64,000 nt of DNA from Prostheceraeus crozeri (Eukaryota; Platyhelminthes; Polycladida; Euryleptidae). Positions 1-12,618 of the stretch are shown here, piece after piece; position 1 is the first letter of the stretch, and every line of letters starts with the position of its first letter. The notes under the pieces were generated by a model, which had not been told where the DNA came from, did not search any database, and saw only the letters and a list, made by a program, of their open reading frames with translations. The stretch spans positions 434,001 through 498,000 of the forward strand of contig CAJQUW010006804.1 in assembly GCA_907163375.1 (NCBI GenBank), in the 5' to 3' direction. A program made the translations under genes and the position numbers.

Positions 1-689
1 ATTTGACGTATAAGGGACCAAATAATACATTAATTGTGAGGAGATTATTCACTATGAAGAGGTTTACTATACAGAGGTTCGATTGTATATAAAATATATT
101 TATCCTCTTTTATCTTTCGAATTATCGCAATCTTTTCAGCTGTTTTGAATTTTTTCTCTTTATTTGCATTGTGAGATTTGCCGGTAGAAATCAGGAAACA
201 GTCTAAATGTGTCTTATTTGACAACAGTGATTTCAAATGCCACGAAAGTCCTTATAAGGTTCTAAAGTCCATGAAATGAAACAGCTGCTTTGTCTCGCCT
301 TATTAAAGACAAGAGGAAATGAAATATTCTGTCAAATTTCTAATGAACATTGGAATGTAGAGGGAGACCACTAAATATAATCGGACATACGATTGGTCAA
401 AATTCGCTTATGTGAAACGGAATTACTCGTATTTGGTTAACAAATGTCAACCTGATTGATTCAGAATATCACATACTCGTATTAATATTTATTTGATTGA
501 TTGCGTAATCAACATAACTCTCAGTATTTCACATTCCGCAGCTTCAGGGTATTCATTCATCGAAATGACTATCAGATATTTATATTTCAGATTTCATGCA
601 ACATCAATTCATTTTTTAGGATGGACGCGAAATCAGTAAACATGCAAATTTCGCATAGGGCATTCTTATGATTTGCTTTCATTAGTTCG
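1..689. other. Non-coding DNA, nothing recognised
   Basis: AT-rich sequence with only short chance open frames. I see no domain, inverted repeat or RNA signature. Confidence 0.5.
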
Positions 690-1072
690 TCTTTTTCACC
701 TTTTTGAATGCTGAACATTGGCTTGCCGGTGGCAATGTCTGACCATTAATTAATAAATGCAATATTATGTTAGTTCTCAAGAATTCTCTGACAGTGTTGG
801 CGTGCCGGTTTCGCAGTTGAATATAAAATGATAAATTTAATAAATAAATTAACTTTGTCAATACTCGGAAGCGCATTAGGCACGGAGCCTTTCTTCCATG
901 TGGTGGCCGAGTTGTCATTTATCCCACTCTCATTCTTTTTGTGCTGAGTGTTTAGCAAGAGTGCACAATGTACCGATTTTTAGAAGTATTGGGTTTGACC
1001 CGACCAAGGTTTGAACCAATGTCTCCCGGACGTAGAGCGAACACTCTACCACAAGGCCACAGCGCCGGCATA
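690..1072 (-). mobile_element. tRNA-derived SINE (minus strand)
   Basis: Read on the minus strand from about 1072, the sequence starts with a tRNA-like head. It has an A-box-like stretch (TGGCCTTGTGGTAGAG, near 1045-1060) and a B-box (GGTTCAAACCT, near 1008-1018), spaced as in an RNA polymerase III internal promoter. A non-tRNA body follows down to roughly 690. The head resembles tRNA-derived SINEs of marine invertebrates. The 3' boundary and target duplication were not resolved. Two small open frames overlapping the body look like chance. Confidence 0.6.
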
Positions 1073-1533
1073 TAAATGTAGTAGTTGCTGGTGATACATC
1101 TACTTTAAATACAGCAGTTCACTCTCCTGTCGGATGACTCCTCATTTAGCGGCGATCCCTCTTAAGCGACCGCATAGTCCGGCATTTGCAAATAAATAGA
1201 CATCTCAAAGCCACTTCCCTGCGTGAGCGACCAGCGACCAAGTCTTGAATCATTCGTAAGCACTTCTCCCTCTCTATACAGTCACTTTTAGTGATAAATT
1301 TGCCTTCCTGGTATGAAGTCTGCTGGAATTACTCGATCATTTATTCTGTACAATGAAAAAGAAGCGATGATGTAAAATGTTTGAATCAAAAATAACAAAA
1401 GTGAACAATTAAAGCAAAAATGTGATGTTTCTTTTTAAAGAAGGCCTATTTCGAAAATGTGGTTTCTTAAAACCTTAGTCATCACAACGCAACATTTATC
1501 CGTACCAGCATCATAGAAGACCCATTCAAGAGT
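1073..1533. other. Spacer between SINE and hAT MITE
   Basis: Unique-looking AT-rich DNA. It ends in GTAATGAC, the left target-site copy of the next element. No gene is seen. Confidence 0.4.
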
Positions 1534-1541
1534 GTAATGAC

Positions 1542-2435
1542 CAGGAACCCTAGGATTCTGCGCTCGAAATTTCGAATTTCTGCGCCCGATTTTCGTAAAT
1601 TCTGCGTTTTTCTGCGATCTAGCGTTTTGTACATAATTTAGCCGTATTTCTTATAATTGCAACGAGTAAGGCTCGTATAATTCGCATTATTATATTATTA
1701 GGTAACTACATGTTGAAAAAGCTTGTTCTGAATAAAATTATGTTCCGATATAATAAGCCTATATCCCATCATACGTGTATATACCGCATAGGTTCAATAT
1801 TCCGTATGTACATAGCCTATCCCCGTGGTCCTATGATGCCTGGTACTACACTGTATGTGTACATGTAAAAGTCGGAATTCCAAACGAATTTTATAAAAGG
1901 CATGGATCAAATTTTCAGAGAGAGAGTCGAGGGTAACTTTCAGCATGTCTTTTAAGTTGTCGTCTTCAAGATTTTGTCTCCTACATGTATCTACATTACG
2001 AAACTACTAAAGGATCACTCAACATCAGCGCTATTAACAGGCAATTGAAGTCGAATCAGCTAGATGTAGAACTCTGCTCCGAAATGATACCCAAAATTTC
2101 AAAATGTTTGATGGTGATGCTTCTTTTGCAAGCCCAACATAGATAGGTCACTGCAGGTGTCTGGCAATAGTAAACTTGCCTTCAGTGAAGCGTAATCCGC
2201 AGTAAGTGTAGATAATTTAATTAAATCCAAAATGCTGATCATGGGCACGTGATAACATAATGGAGATAAAGATCTGTAGTTGATATATATGCCATAATTT
2301 AATCGAAAACAGCATTAATAAAGAGGTCTACGTACTTTTTATTCAAATTGTAGAAAATCTTCGTTTTTCTGCGATTTCCATCGTTTTCTGCATTTTCTGC
2401 AATTATCTGCGCTTCGCAGAATCCTAGGGTCCCTG
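1542..2435. mobile_element. Non-autonomous hAT element (894 bp) with perfect 8-bp TSD
   Basis: The ends are imperfect inverted repeats: CAGGAACCCTAGGATTCTGCG on the left matches the reverse complement of CGCAGAATCCTAGGGTCCCTG on the right, with one base difference. The element is flanked on both sides by GTAATGAC (1534-1541 and 2436-2443). An 8-bp duplication with CAGG-type ends is the hAT signature. No transposase is encoded. Subterminal TCTGCG/TTCTGC words are repeated near both ends and could be transposase-binding sites (inference). The perfect duplication suggests fairly recent insertion. Confidence 0.9.
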
Positions 2436-2443
2436 GTAATGAC

Positions 2444-3385
2444 ATAAATGCTTCAACAGTAGTACTAACAACACTACTATTGCTTTACCAGAAACATTAA
2501 ATAAAGTAGACGACCTGTTTATTTTCCAAGTGACTCATTACGAAAATTAAAATTAATCAAAACATCAAAAGTGCAAGCGGACTTGAAAATGTGTGTTAAC
2601 AACGCTTCGCACGTAACTGTGTGGCGTCCAGCTCCATTATGTTGACTTAACCGAAAAGATACTCTTTATAAGGGAAATAATTCATGACAGAAAAAATACA
2701 ATTTTGGTTAGAAACTGTAATAATCTCGGTCTATAATGTGCATCGATCTAAAATGGTAAGCAAATATTGTACTTTCACCTTCAGATGTCTCTAACAAGTT
2801 ATTCTTTCGTTTCTAACTAACGAGACAATTGTTAATTGACTTAAGAATTGACAAGTCCACATTGACAATTTACACTCCAATGGCTGACGTGTTTTTGCAA
2901 GTACGTACTTTAGGCAAAATAATTCACTATTTCTACCATTATGAAAAGTAAAATTGTGGAAATCATGGAATATACAAAGTAGCACAGAAATAACCGAACC
3001 CGAATGATCACAAACGAAAATTGCAATGAAACGAGATGATTGCATTACACATAACTGCAGCAAATGCTCAAAGTGCAAATGACTATGTGCAACACAGTTA
3101 TGACTTCCCATAAAAATGAAGTCTGGAGTGCTGAGGTCTGGGGATCTTGCAATTCATTCCACGGGACGGTGGCGGTCTATCCATCCACTCGGAAAATGGT
3201 CAAGCCACTTTCGGAGATGGAATAATGAGCAGGCGCTTCATCATGCTGAAAGTATAAATCATTACAATCTTTACGCTCCGACACCAAAGGCTGAAACTCT
3301 TCACTTGGGATTTTTAGGCACCATTCGGCTGTCACTGCCTTGTTGAATAAAGAGGGATAGATTAATCCAGAGCTCTAAATGACAC
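2444..3385. other. Non-coding DNA, no recognised gene
   Basis: A 106-codon open frame at 2791-3111 (minus) has no recognisable domain and a composition like translated non-coding DNA. I treat it as chance. Confidence 0.4.
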
Positions 3386-3885
3386 CATCAGAGCTGGAAC
3401 CGGACCGCTGTTTTCGGCCCGGACGAATTTTGTATCCGAGCCCGGGTGATGAATTTTATCGTTTTGCGCACTTTGCCACCCTTAATGAAGATATCAATAA
3501 CGCTATTAGATTGTAATCGCATTAAGAATCATTCTAAAAATCTACTTGTTGATTACATGATCGAATGCTTTGGACCCTATGTACCATTTGTAAGTAAATT
3601 GATAACTGTTGATCAATAAGATGAATTTTCAAACATTTAGCACACAGTGAATTTTCATTTTCTGTTTTTCACATATTGTACATGGATAACGCGTTTGTCA
3701 ATCACAATTAATTTGGATCTTGTTTGATGTGTCGATAGCTGCCATTGTTGTGTTATATTTAGGTTAAAGCGTGGAAAACGAATAGCACTGAAGACATAAA
3801 GCCTATTTGAAAAGTGAAGTCATTAAGTCAAAAGTTGAACTAAATATTCAGTCGACTCTTTTGAGCAAAATTCCAGAGAAAAGTT
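3386..3885 (+). repeat. Dispersed repeat, copy A
   Basis: This segment has an inverted, diverged counterpart at 15325-15785. Both share the block GCCCGGGTGA..., then a near-identical stretch reading TTATCGTTTTGCGCACTTTG. They also share an internal block around GTTGATCA, and an end containing CTTCACTTTTT/AAGTGAAGTCATTAAGTCAAA and GACTCTTTTGA.CAAAATTCCAG. There is no coding capacity and no clear target duplication, so the family is unassigned. Confidence 0.75.
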
Positions 3886-4734
3886 ACTTGCTAGTCGTCT
3901 ATCGATTGTTGTTTCTGGTTGAGAAAGCATACTGATGACTATTCCGTCGTATGGCGGTATTCATTTCATATTATTGCTTAAGAACCATGTCGATAGACAA
4001 AAATGGTTGAGAGCAGCATTTAAATCATCAAATGAGGAAGATGTTTCTATTTTCAGACATAATGAATGTCAATCCGGGTACTTGTTATTTCAGGCCTTAC
4101 CCGCCCAAAGCCAGGGCCCACTTCCAGCTCTGTGCACCACAAACAGCTACACCAGGTAAAGTGAGGTCTTCTTGCAATATCTCGTGTAGACTAGATTCCG
4201 GCCAGCAGACGCAATTATGTCGATTTATTCGTCCGCTTAGTTTGAAGCAGTCTTCATCCGACCATTCTATGTGGTCGAAAATCTTAGGAAAATCTTTAAA
4301 GGCCGGTTCACATCGCTCTGTATTTTTAGTTCTGTAATTCAGATTGCGTTCTGTTTTTACAGAACATCTATTCTGTAAAACAGAAAGGGTTTGTGGCGGT
4401 GAGTCATCCTCCTTATGTGAACACAGAACAGGAATTTTGCTGAAAACAGACGAGTTGGTCGATGTTCAACTTTTACAGAACACAGGGTTTGTAGCTGACG
4501 TTGATTGGCTGAGATTAGCTGACATAGACGCCGTTGAGAAGCGTGCATAAAGTGAGAGTCAAGATAAGTGACATAAATCTCGCAAAATTTCCGAAAAATA
4601 ACAACTTTTAACAGTTTGATCTCGATCTTCCACTGTCAAAGAGCGTCGTGTGCAAACCATGTCTTTAGCATGAAACAATTTTTCAAAAATTCTTTCTAGA
4701 CACAAAGAGATGGCTTGATGCATTCAGGAGGTTG
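3886..4734. other. Non-coding DNA with a short TTCTGT hairpin
   Basis: No gene is supported. At about 4349-4384, TTCTGTTTTTACAGAA is followed after six bases by TTCTGTAAAACAGAA. This gives an imperfect 15-bp inverted repeat that is itself made of smaller palindromes. GGTTCACAT near 4305 and ATGTGAAC near 4417 are inverted around it. It may be a small structured repeat, but the limits are unclear. Confidence 0.4.
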
Positions 4735-4817
4735 ACCAAAACACGTTGCTAATAGCAATCAGGGATTCATGGTTTTCTTGACATGTGCAATGATTGATTC
4801 AAGCGATTTCAAACTTT

Positions 4818-5507
4818 TAGTCCGGGAGCTAGCGCGAACTTGTGCAGGGAACGAGGTAGTACATAAAACTTTCACACAGCATAGTACACCTCTAACCTAC
4901 TGCAAAACTTCGCGTCTGCCGGATCAGATCATTTGCTTTTCAGAAATAGAGAGGATAACACAATCCTATGTATTTCCAGTGGTAAAATTGTGACATTTAA
5001 GGTGCTGACTCCATTTTTTCGAATTTTTGCTCATAAAAGTTGCACAAATTGGTATTTTGTTGAACTGGTTATTATAGAAATCATCTACAGATCATAAAGT
5101 ATAGATAAAGTATATCAACAATTTTCCTGAAATTTCTATGTTAAAATTTGCAGTTACACCAACAAAAAGTGTCTGTTTGTACACTTTACTTCATCCTCTG
5201 TCACTGAATGATAACTCATTTGAAAGATCATGATCTATAGATGATTTCTATAATAACCAGTTCAACAAAATATCAATTTGTGTAACTTTTATGAGCAAAA
5301 ATTCGAAAAAATGGAGTCAGCACCTTAAATGTCACAATTTTACCACTGGAAATACATAGGATTTTGTTATCCTCTCTATTTCTTAAATGCAAATGATCTG
5401 ATCCGGCAGACGCGAAGTTTTGCAGTAGGTTAGAGGTGTACTATGCTGTGTGAAAGTTTTATGTACTACCTCGTTCCCTGCACAAGTTCGCGCTAGCTCC
5501 CGGACTA
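4818..5507. repeat. 690-bp palindromic (foldback) element with ~280-bp arms
   Basis: The arms run about 4818-5097 and 5228-5507 and are inverted copies, roughly 93% identical by eye, with a 130-bp loop. The outer edge reads TAGTCCGGGAGCTAGC and ends GCTAGCTCCCGGACTA. The terminal TA could be a Tc1/mariner-type TA duplication, or part of the arm. There is no coding capacity; the short open frame over the left arm is incidental. Confidence 0.85.
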
Positions 5508-5517
5508 TTTCTATTAA

Positions 5518-6404
5518 CCCTCAGAGACCTGAACTTTTTCACAGTGGATCCCTTTTACAAGTTCATAATTTACCTGCTTAAATCGATATCAAATCATCAG
5601 ACAGGTTGATTTTTCATACTTGGGTGTAGCAGGTTGAAATAGCTAATCCTTTGAGTGTCTTTCAGTCTTCTCAGTAACCACATGCGAAAATGTGGTGTTT
5701 TGTTATTCATCTGGTGTACTAAGAGTCGGTTTTACGAACATTGCTGTCGCCATGTAACCTCAGACAGTGAAATTGATTTATTCCTTGCAGCATAGCCCTT
5801 ACATTTGGCCATTTTTTCAAATTTATCCATGCCAATCGGAAATAGGCCTAGACTCAGCCATAATCGCTACACGTTTAGACCATCAAAGCAGCTGTGGAGA
5901 TCTCAAACTCATCAATTGCTGCTGTGAAAACTTTGCCAACAGTTTGGTTTTAGTGTTGAACTATGAATATAATGATGACTATGATTATGAACATTGATTT
6001 TTGCTGATATGTTCATGTCGGCCAACCAGTCATGCACAATCATACGAAAACAAAATATTCACATTTTGTGATCTTGTAACAAAACGCACATGCACGAGCA
6101 TGATGTAAACACTAAATAAATGAATTTCACTCATTGTGCACCATTGTGGACATGCACAAAATATTTTTCATCTGATAGTGAACATTTTGTTATGGGAATT
6201 TCTATATGGACCCTATTATGGACCCTCTTGGCCCATCTACCATACTTCTACTGATTCAATTGAAATGAAACAACACATGTAGATGCATTGTCAAAAATGA
6301 TGATTTTACATGGGCATGAGCGGTTGATATATCCTCACCACGAAAAAGTAAGATAGGAAAATATCGCTCCGGGGTCCACTTTACCCTCCTCAGGTCTCTG
6401 AGGG
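5518..6404. mobile_element. piggyBac-like MITE (887 bp) in TTAA target
   Basis: The element begins CCCTCAGAGACCTGA and ends with its reverse complement TCAGGTCTCTGAGGG. Weaker inverted similarity continues for about 35 bp (CACAGTGGATCCC against GTAAAGTGGACCCC). Both ends are directly flanked by TTAA (5514-5517 and 6405-6408). TTAA duplication with CCC-starting ends is the piggyBac signature. No transposase is present, so it is non-autonomous. Confidence 0.85.
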
Positions 6405-6469
6405 TTAAAGATAATAAATTCTGCTAGATCTCTATGCATTCTTAATTGCTATCAGCAGTGTGTCTTGGT

Positions 6470-9400
6470 GGCGCTCCGTATCCGTAAGTCCATTCTCATC
6501 CTGGGCCACTCGGTATACATCGCCCGTTTATAGGTGATGGTCGCCAACAGGAGGTTTTTGCCATTCAATGCTTTCATCATGGAAAAATACAGATGTTCAC
6601 TCCTTCTTTATATGTATTGACCAAAAATCGAAGTTAATAAAAGAAAATTTACAGGTGCCGATAGGGCATCGCCCGTTTGCATTGGTTTGAGTGAGAGAGA
6701 AGAGCATTTTCCAGAGAATCATCCAGATTATGTGATATAGAATAGATATTTTATAGATTAAGCACTTATGAATACTCTCTAGCATAGAAATTAAGAATAC
6801 CATAGAAAGTACTATTATCTACTTCTATGCTCTCTAGATAGAAAGAAGAAAGCTTGAGGTCATGAAGCTCTTAAACATATCGATAGGTAGCCTATGTTTG
6901 ATAAATCTCATATTTGCATTATTCAGTTTCTCAAAGGTTATATTTCACGAAATAGTTTTGTGATCCTATAAATTCTTGATCTTTTTCATTTACGTTGATA
7001 TGTTTATGATCGTTCTCACACATTTTTTATTCTATTTTCTATAATGGTGACATTTTGTTATATGACCTTGACATTAATAGATTGTCATTGTTGGAAAAAT
7101 TAATAAAGTTATGAAATTCATTAGTTACGCAAAAAGTTACCAGAGTTCTAAAGTTTATCCTCCTTCCCCGACGGTCGCTTTAATTTTTGATATACAAGTA
7201 GACAACCGATCGACCGTCACCTTCAATATAGTGATGCTTTAAACATGGTATTCGCGGAATCTTCTAATTTCGATGGGACTCCGACTCCAGAGTTTGATGG
7301 GACTCCGACTCAGGGTTTTGATAGGATTGATTTGCTCACTCAGGATGGCCCAAACCAGTTTATGACATTTGGAATAAGAGGTTAAACAAGAAGTTTTGAA
7401 TAAAGAGTCACTCGATGCGACATTGTTGTTAAAACCCTCGCAAAATGCTCTCTTCATGAAAGGTTATCTAAAAAAGAAGTGTGATATATTTTGATAGCAC
7501 AGGTCAACACTGTTTTCCTCTAAAGTCGAACATAATCTGGCATTATCACTTCAGAATTCAGCTTTTCTTATAATTTACGTCTTAGATTTCGACTATTTCT
7601 TCAAAGGTCTCCTCTCAAGCTGAACTTTCCTCTTGAGCACAGTCAAACATTTTGACGTCGTCTACGTATCTAATTACAATATTTGAATTTTTCCTAAACC
7701 CTAGGTATTTTGCTTGAACGATTTTGGCCTCTGAAAACCCTCTCATTTTGACGCTCCAATGATTCAATCGTTCCCACAATTACTATGCAACACAATGAGT
7801 GCATGGTTTCAGCATTAACCACTTGGTCATCTTGCTATTACCATAGAGTAAGTGGTAGGTGGAGTAGGTGGAGTGCCAACTCAGTATTAATTATATTAAA
7901 TGAACTCGAGTTGAGACCCGGAGTACCAAATATGAGATAAGCACATTTTTACAGTTTTGAAGAAATTGTCACGGAATTGACTGCTCATGACAGCAACATT
8001 GAAGGAATTTTACAAATTCCCTGTGTCATGACAACCTTGGAGAGGTAATGTTTGTTAAATTAGCATTTCGATGGGCTGCTATTGCTTTAATGCTCAGCTT
8101 CATTCATAAGAGTATTTTCTTAAGCGTGATCATATCACAAACTATCTGCCACTGAAAGATCAAAATGTTATTGTCAAGGACAATGATCATAACTAATTTT
8201 AAAAGATTTAGATGGGTTCATATTGCTATTCAGATTCAAAAAATGAAGCACAAATTTGGTGAGCCATAAAAACAGGGCGATGAAAAATGAATTAAAAACT
8301 TGAAATTTCAGCCAAAAGGCACAGTAAGATCTCAACTTTTCCATGAAGACCTGCATTATGTACCGTATAATGCGGTTCAAGAAATTTCATTGATACTCAG
8401 CTTACCTTTAATTAAGATATCTGTTTGTAAATTTCCATTCTTATCCATCCTACAAGATTCATACTACTTATATAGAGGCACTAAATCGCTAGTATATAAA
8501 CATAGGAATAATTTGCAATAAAAATAGCTTTTTAACAATTGATCAAATATTCCTTGGACTGCTGCAACGCAATCAACGAAAGAAACTGAATCTTTTGATT
8601 TAAAAAATTTCACTGTATGCTGACATTTTGTAAGTCAACACTTTACCTACTATATGCTTACTATTTTCTATGAATAGCAATTCAAATTTGAATTCGACTT
8701 TTTTTAAAGATTGATTTTTTGAATATGTTGGAAATTGATGTTAAAGGACCTTGATAAACGATGTCCTTTGATCAGCTGTCGCATGACATCGTTTTATGAC
8801 AATGTTGGAGTATATTTGATTACATTAGAATAGCTAAGTTGTACTGACTGCAACTCAGTCGAGACTTTTGAGAATGCATGCCATTTGTGTATTATCACTA
8901 TCACAGTTATATTTATATTGCGCAAAAAAATGCATTAGGGCTTTGCAGCAGAAATGCTGTGAGGCATGATAATCTGTCCATTTCATGTTCATTGTTAGTA
9001 GCATAGTCAGCACTCGAACAGAATGATAGTTACAAAAATTAGTCTGAAACTTGGTGGATTTATCTGGCCTGGTCATATGGTATTACGGGGTCTCTAACTG
9101 CAATGGGCGTTCCTGTTTGATTTAATAGATTGAAATCGGTTTCCGATAACTTGCTCGGTATTATCTTGAGGGAAAGAATCCTGTGCTAGCTGCCCTCAGT
9201 CGCTATCCGGTCTACATTGGACTCAACGTTCCTGCTATATAAATAAACCTAAAGAGGAGAATAAAGCAATGTAATCTGGCATTTTAGACTGCAGCAGAAC
9301 TTGGTTGAATTTTGCTCAGAAAAGTAAATTATCTTATTTTCATCAGCAGAAGAACATTTTCTTGTCACAAGATGTTCGCATATTCGAAGATGTGATAGGC

Positions 9401-11873
9401 TTACTATAGTCACTCCTACATCGTACGAGCATGTCATCCGCATCTTGCTTGACAAAGAAAACGAAGAAATACTTGTCTAATCGACCGACTCCATTACCTG
9501 AGTAGAGTTGAGTTATTATCAGGTTGGTGAGCACGAGGCGGAAGATATGAAAGCAGAGTGTGACTAACTGTCTTATTCAACGCGGCTGTTATTAAACTGC
9601 TACATCGAAGCAGTTGGAGGTCGCAATTAAACCCTGTCATTCAAGAAAGTGAGACGAAGAGAGTGAGAAAGCGACGTACAAGTTTAATAAGAAATGGGAA
9701 TTCTCATTTATTCTCTGATAACCTGACAGCTGTGATGACAGCGCTAATCGACAGATTCAAGAGAACTCGAATTTGAAACGCTGCCCTCCGACCTTCCATA
9801 TATTCCCTGTTTACTAATCCTTGAGATGTCAGTAACTTGTTGAAATGGTTGGCAATTGTTTTAATAGACAATACAGCCTTGTTCATTGTCCTCCCTCAAC
9901 GTGTGTTGTAGAATCATCCATGGTCATTCACAATTTCGTAGGATTCAAGTGTAGGTTCCATTAACAAAATGGATTTTGCTTGGTGCATTAGCTAATTCCT
10001 TTCGGAAAAGTAGTTTGACCTTTTGAGTTTTAAACTGACCGAAATGACCTTTTATCACACTGGTGCTCCAAAGTCATTGCCAATCTTCATAATCAGTAAC
10101 AAAAAATCGTGTTTTTCGGTAGATAACTAATTTCACTCCTTAATCCTATTCAGTAAATAAAAGAAATAGTAAATTACAGGAATTCCCAATCCGCCGCTCT
10201 TGGTCTTGGGGTCTAGAAAAAGCAGTGATAACAGAAAGAAATATAGTCGTTCAAGTAGTGCGACATAAACGCACAACATCGCAGTGCAAACTTATGAAAA
10301 GCAGGTTATTATGTTAATAGAATAATTCAAATATTGAGTTGCATCTTCAGTCGAAAAATGGGAACAGACTTGAATAGTTGCTATTTCCTCCAACATCAGG
10401 TATCATCAGTAGGCTTAGTTCACATCTCTCAATATTGACATGTTTCCCTATTTAAAGTTGCAGCCATACCCTGGCAAATTTGAGAAATGAAATTAGCATA
10501 TTAAGTGAAATTTGGACGGGTATTCATTAAATACTACGTTTGAAGGTTATACTGCGTGCGGTTACAGGTTCTGATGGACATTTACTTTACTCATCAAAAC
10601 AGGCTTTGAGATTGCCAATATATTAAACATGTTGAGAAGAAGTGATGTAGAATGCTGGGATCCAAAAAATCTTGTCTTGTTTTAAAGCACTTCTGAAAAC
10701 ATGGCTATGGAAACCCAAATAATGGCCAAAATGATGTGAATGAATGCTTCCCCATGTGCTGTGAACAATGCACATGGCTTTTTTCATCAATATCAACCAT
10801 CGTCAACATTCATTAACTTCTTATCATAGGGTTATGTAACATTTATGAATGAACATTCACTTATGGAATGAAAATATTTGGAAATAATTATGCACACCTA
10901 TAATGCTGTGCTGTTATTGTGAGAAAATGGGCACATTTCTCTTTTATTTCTTTAGCTATGTCAAAGTTAGATTTATAATATATGTTAACAACAAAGCTTA
11001 CTTAACTTTACAAAACTCATTAGGAAACGTAGTCATGTACATAATCGTTAAAAATGTCGTAACCAATCGAACTCAGATACCGCACGTTTAGCCGACTTTC
11101 TAAAATTAGTTGAAGCACAAAGTAACTTCAATAATAGGGCCATGGCTCAGTAATGTGTATATTTCCCTTTTCCAGGACAGTAGAGGATAAAAGCCTTAGG
11201 ATTCTGGCATGGGATACATGGACAGCAATGTTTTTTCTTTGCACGTAGTTGATTATGCATGTCTCTTACCGATGTTACATTGAAGACTGTTGTCTAACTA
11301 CCACTATTAATTAGGCCTACTCTTTACTTATATAGCATGACATTTCTTTGACAATGGAGCTTCTGAAACCTCCGATTGCTTTGCTTTCTCTAATGATGTT
11401 CTCTTTAATTTTGAATTCTATCGACCGCAGATTGAAGACGAGTGCTCTAAATGTTCGGTTGCAGTATCACTTTATCAGCTAATATAAATAAGCACAGCAC
11501 ATTTTAAGCTAAAAAGTCTGCTTAATTAGTGTAGTTAAATTAGGATCTTCTACGCTTTAGCTATGCGTTAATCAACTAAAACACATATTTGTGACTTCGC
11601 TTAATCGTAAACTGCCGCTGGAAACCTAAGTGGTAGAACCTAAACAGTGGAAGCGGAAGTAATCCACTGTAATCGTTTCCATATTTCTTAATATTGCTTT
11701 GTACCAGCAGTGAACACTTTTAGGTACATGTTACTCGCAAATTCATAATTAAGTAGTGTTTCGATGAAATTGTTGACATCTAATCCTGCAAGATGGTATT
11801 TTAAGTTGTCTGTTTAGGCAACTCACCGGCAAAACTCCAGCAAGTTTTTGATTCCATTTTAGGACATCTGCGG
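6470..11873. other. Long AT-rich stretch without recognised genes
   Basis: About 5.4 kb with no convincing coding region, RNA gene or element ends. All open frames are under 80 codons and lack motifs. The only structure noted is the 24-bp tandem repeat near 7.3 kb. Confidence 0.45.
7272..7343. repeat. Short 24-bp tandem repeat
   Basis: GATGGGACTCCGACTC occurs at 7272 and 7296, with a degenerate third start (GATAGG) at 7320, giving a 24-bp period. It is a minor local duplication. Confidence 0.7.
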
Positions 11874-12610
11874 CAGGGTTGGAAACGGCCGGGGCCGAGC
11901 CGGCGGCTAGTGTGATGAAATCCGACCAGTCAGGCCAGCGTCTCTGTAGCCTACTGGCTAAGGCTGACAGCAGGTCAACCTAGACCGTCAGACATCATTC
12001 AATTGCTCGACTTCTTTCTAGCATGCAGATATCTGAAATTCATGTAGGCTAGAGAATGCGATTCTGAAACTTATTTGTGAAATAATAGGGTTTCAAAAAG
12101 TGCATATAAGTTAAAATCAGTGTCGAGGTGCCCTGACTACTGCCAAGCCATCTATAAGCACTTCGTATCGCGCATTATAAAGAACAAACTTTTGTTGCAG
12201 TCAGAATCCTTGAGTAAAAACAGCCGAGAATGAGTTCAGCAATAGATTTATTTCCTAAACTTGTACTTCTAAGTAATTGTGTCTTTGAACATTTTTTCTT
12301 TAAAAACGGTAAGACAACAAAACATTCGCATTTCTCATGAGATGCAGTGGTTACTCTGACTACTTAAACCATTTTGTCATCACTAACTGTGTGTAATTTT
12401 GTATGTTCAATTAGCAGCGCCAACGGTTCCAACAAACATCACATAGATTATGTCACAATTTCATGCTTTTATAATGCTGTATTTCTTTTAATTGGCTAGA
12501 GAAAGAATGTCGTCAGTGGTCGATACACATGCAGGGCTAATGATAAAAACCGACCGGCCGGTCTTCAAAATGTATGACCGGGGCGAAGACGGCGGCCGGT
12601 CACAACCCTG
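11874..12610. mobile_element. Old non-autonomous hAT element (737 bp)
   Basis: The ends are CAGGGTTG and CAACCCTG, each followed inward by GC-rich GGCCGG words. The flanking octamers are ATCTGCGG (11866-11873) and ACCTGCAG (12611-12618), which match at 6 of 8 positions, as expected for a decayed 8-bp hAT target duplication. No transposase frame is present. Confidence 0.7.
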
Positions 12611-12618
12611 ACCTGCAG

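Larger units (their letters stand above)
4735..6469. mobile_element. Outer TIR element carrying two nested insertions
   Basis: The left end ACCAAAACACGTTGCTAATA (4735 on) matches the reverse complement of the right end, ACCAAGACACACTGCTGATA. About 28 of the first 36 bases are identical and the differences are mostly transitions. No target duplication was identified, so the superfamily is unassigned. Inside lie the 690-bp palindrome (4818-5507) and, directly after it, a TTAA-flanked MITE (5518-6404). The short remaining outer sequence holds no gene. Confidence 0.6.

Noticed and set aside
2791-3111. 106-codon minus-strand frame
   Set aside because: Cys/His-rich by chance, with no zinc-finger spacing and no similarity recognised.
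4343-4425. A separate TIR element bounded by GGTTCACAT / ATGTGAAC
   Set aside because: Only eight bases are inverted and there is no target duplication.
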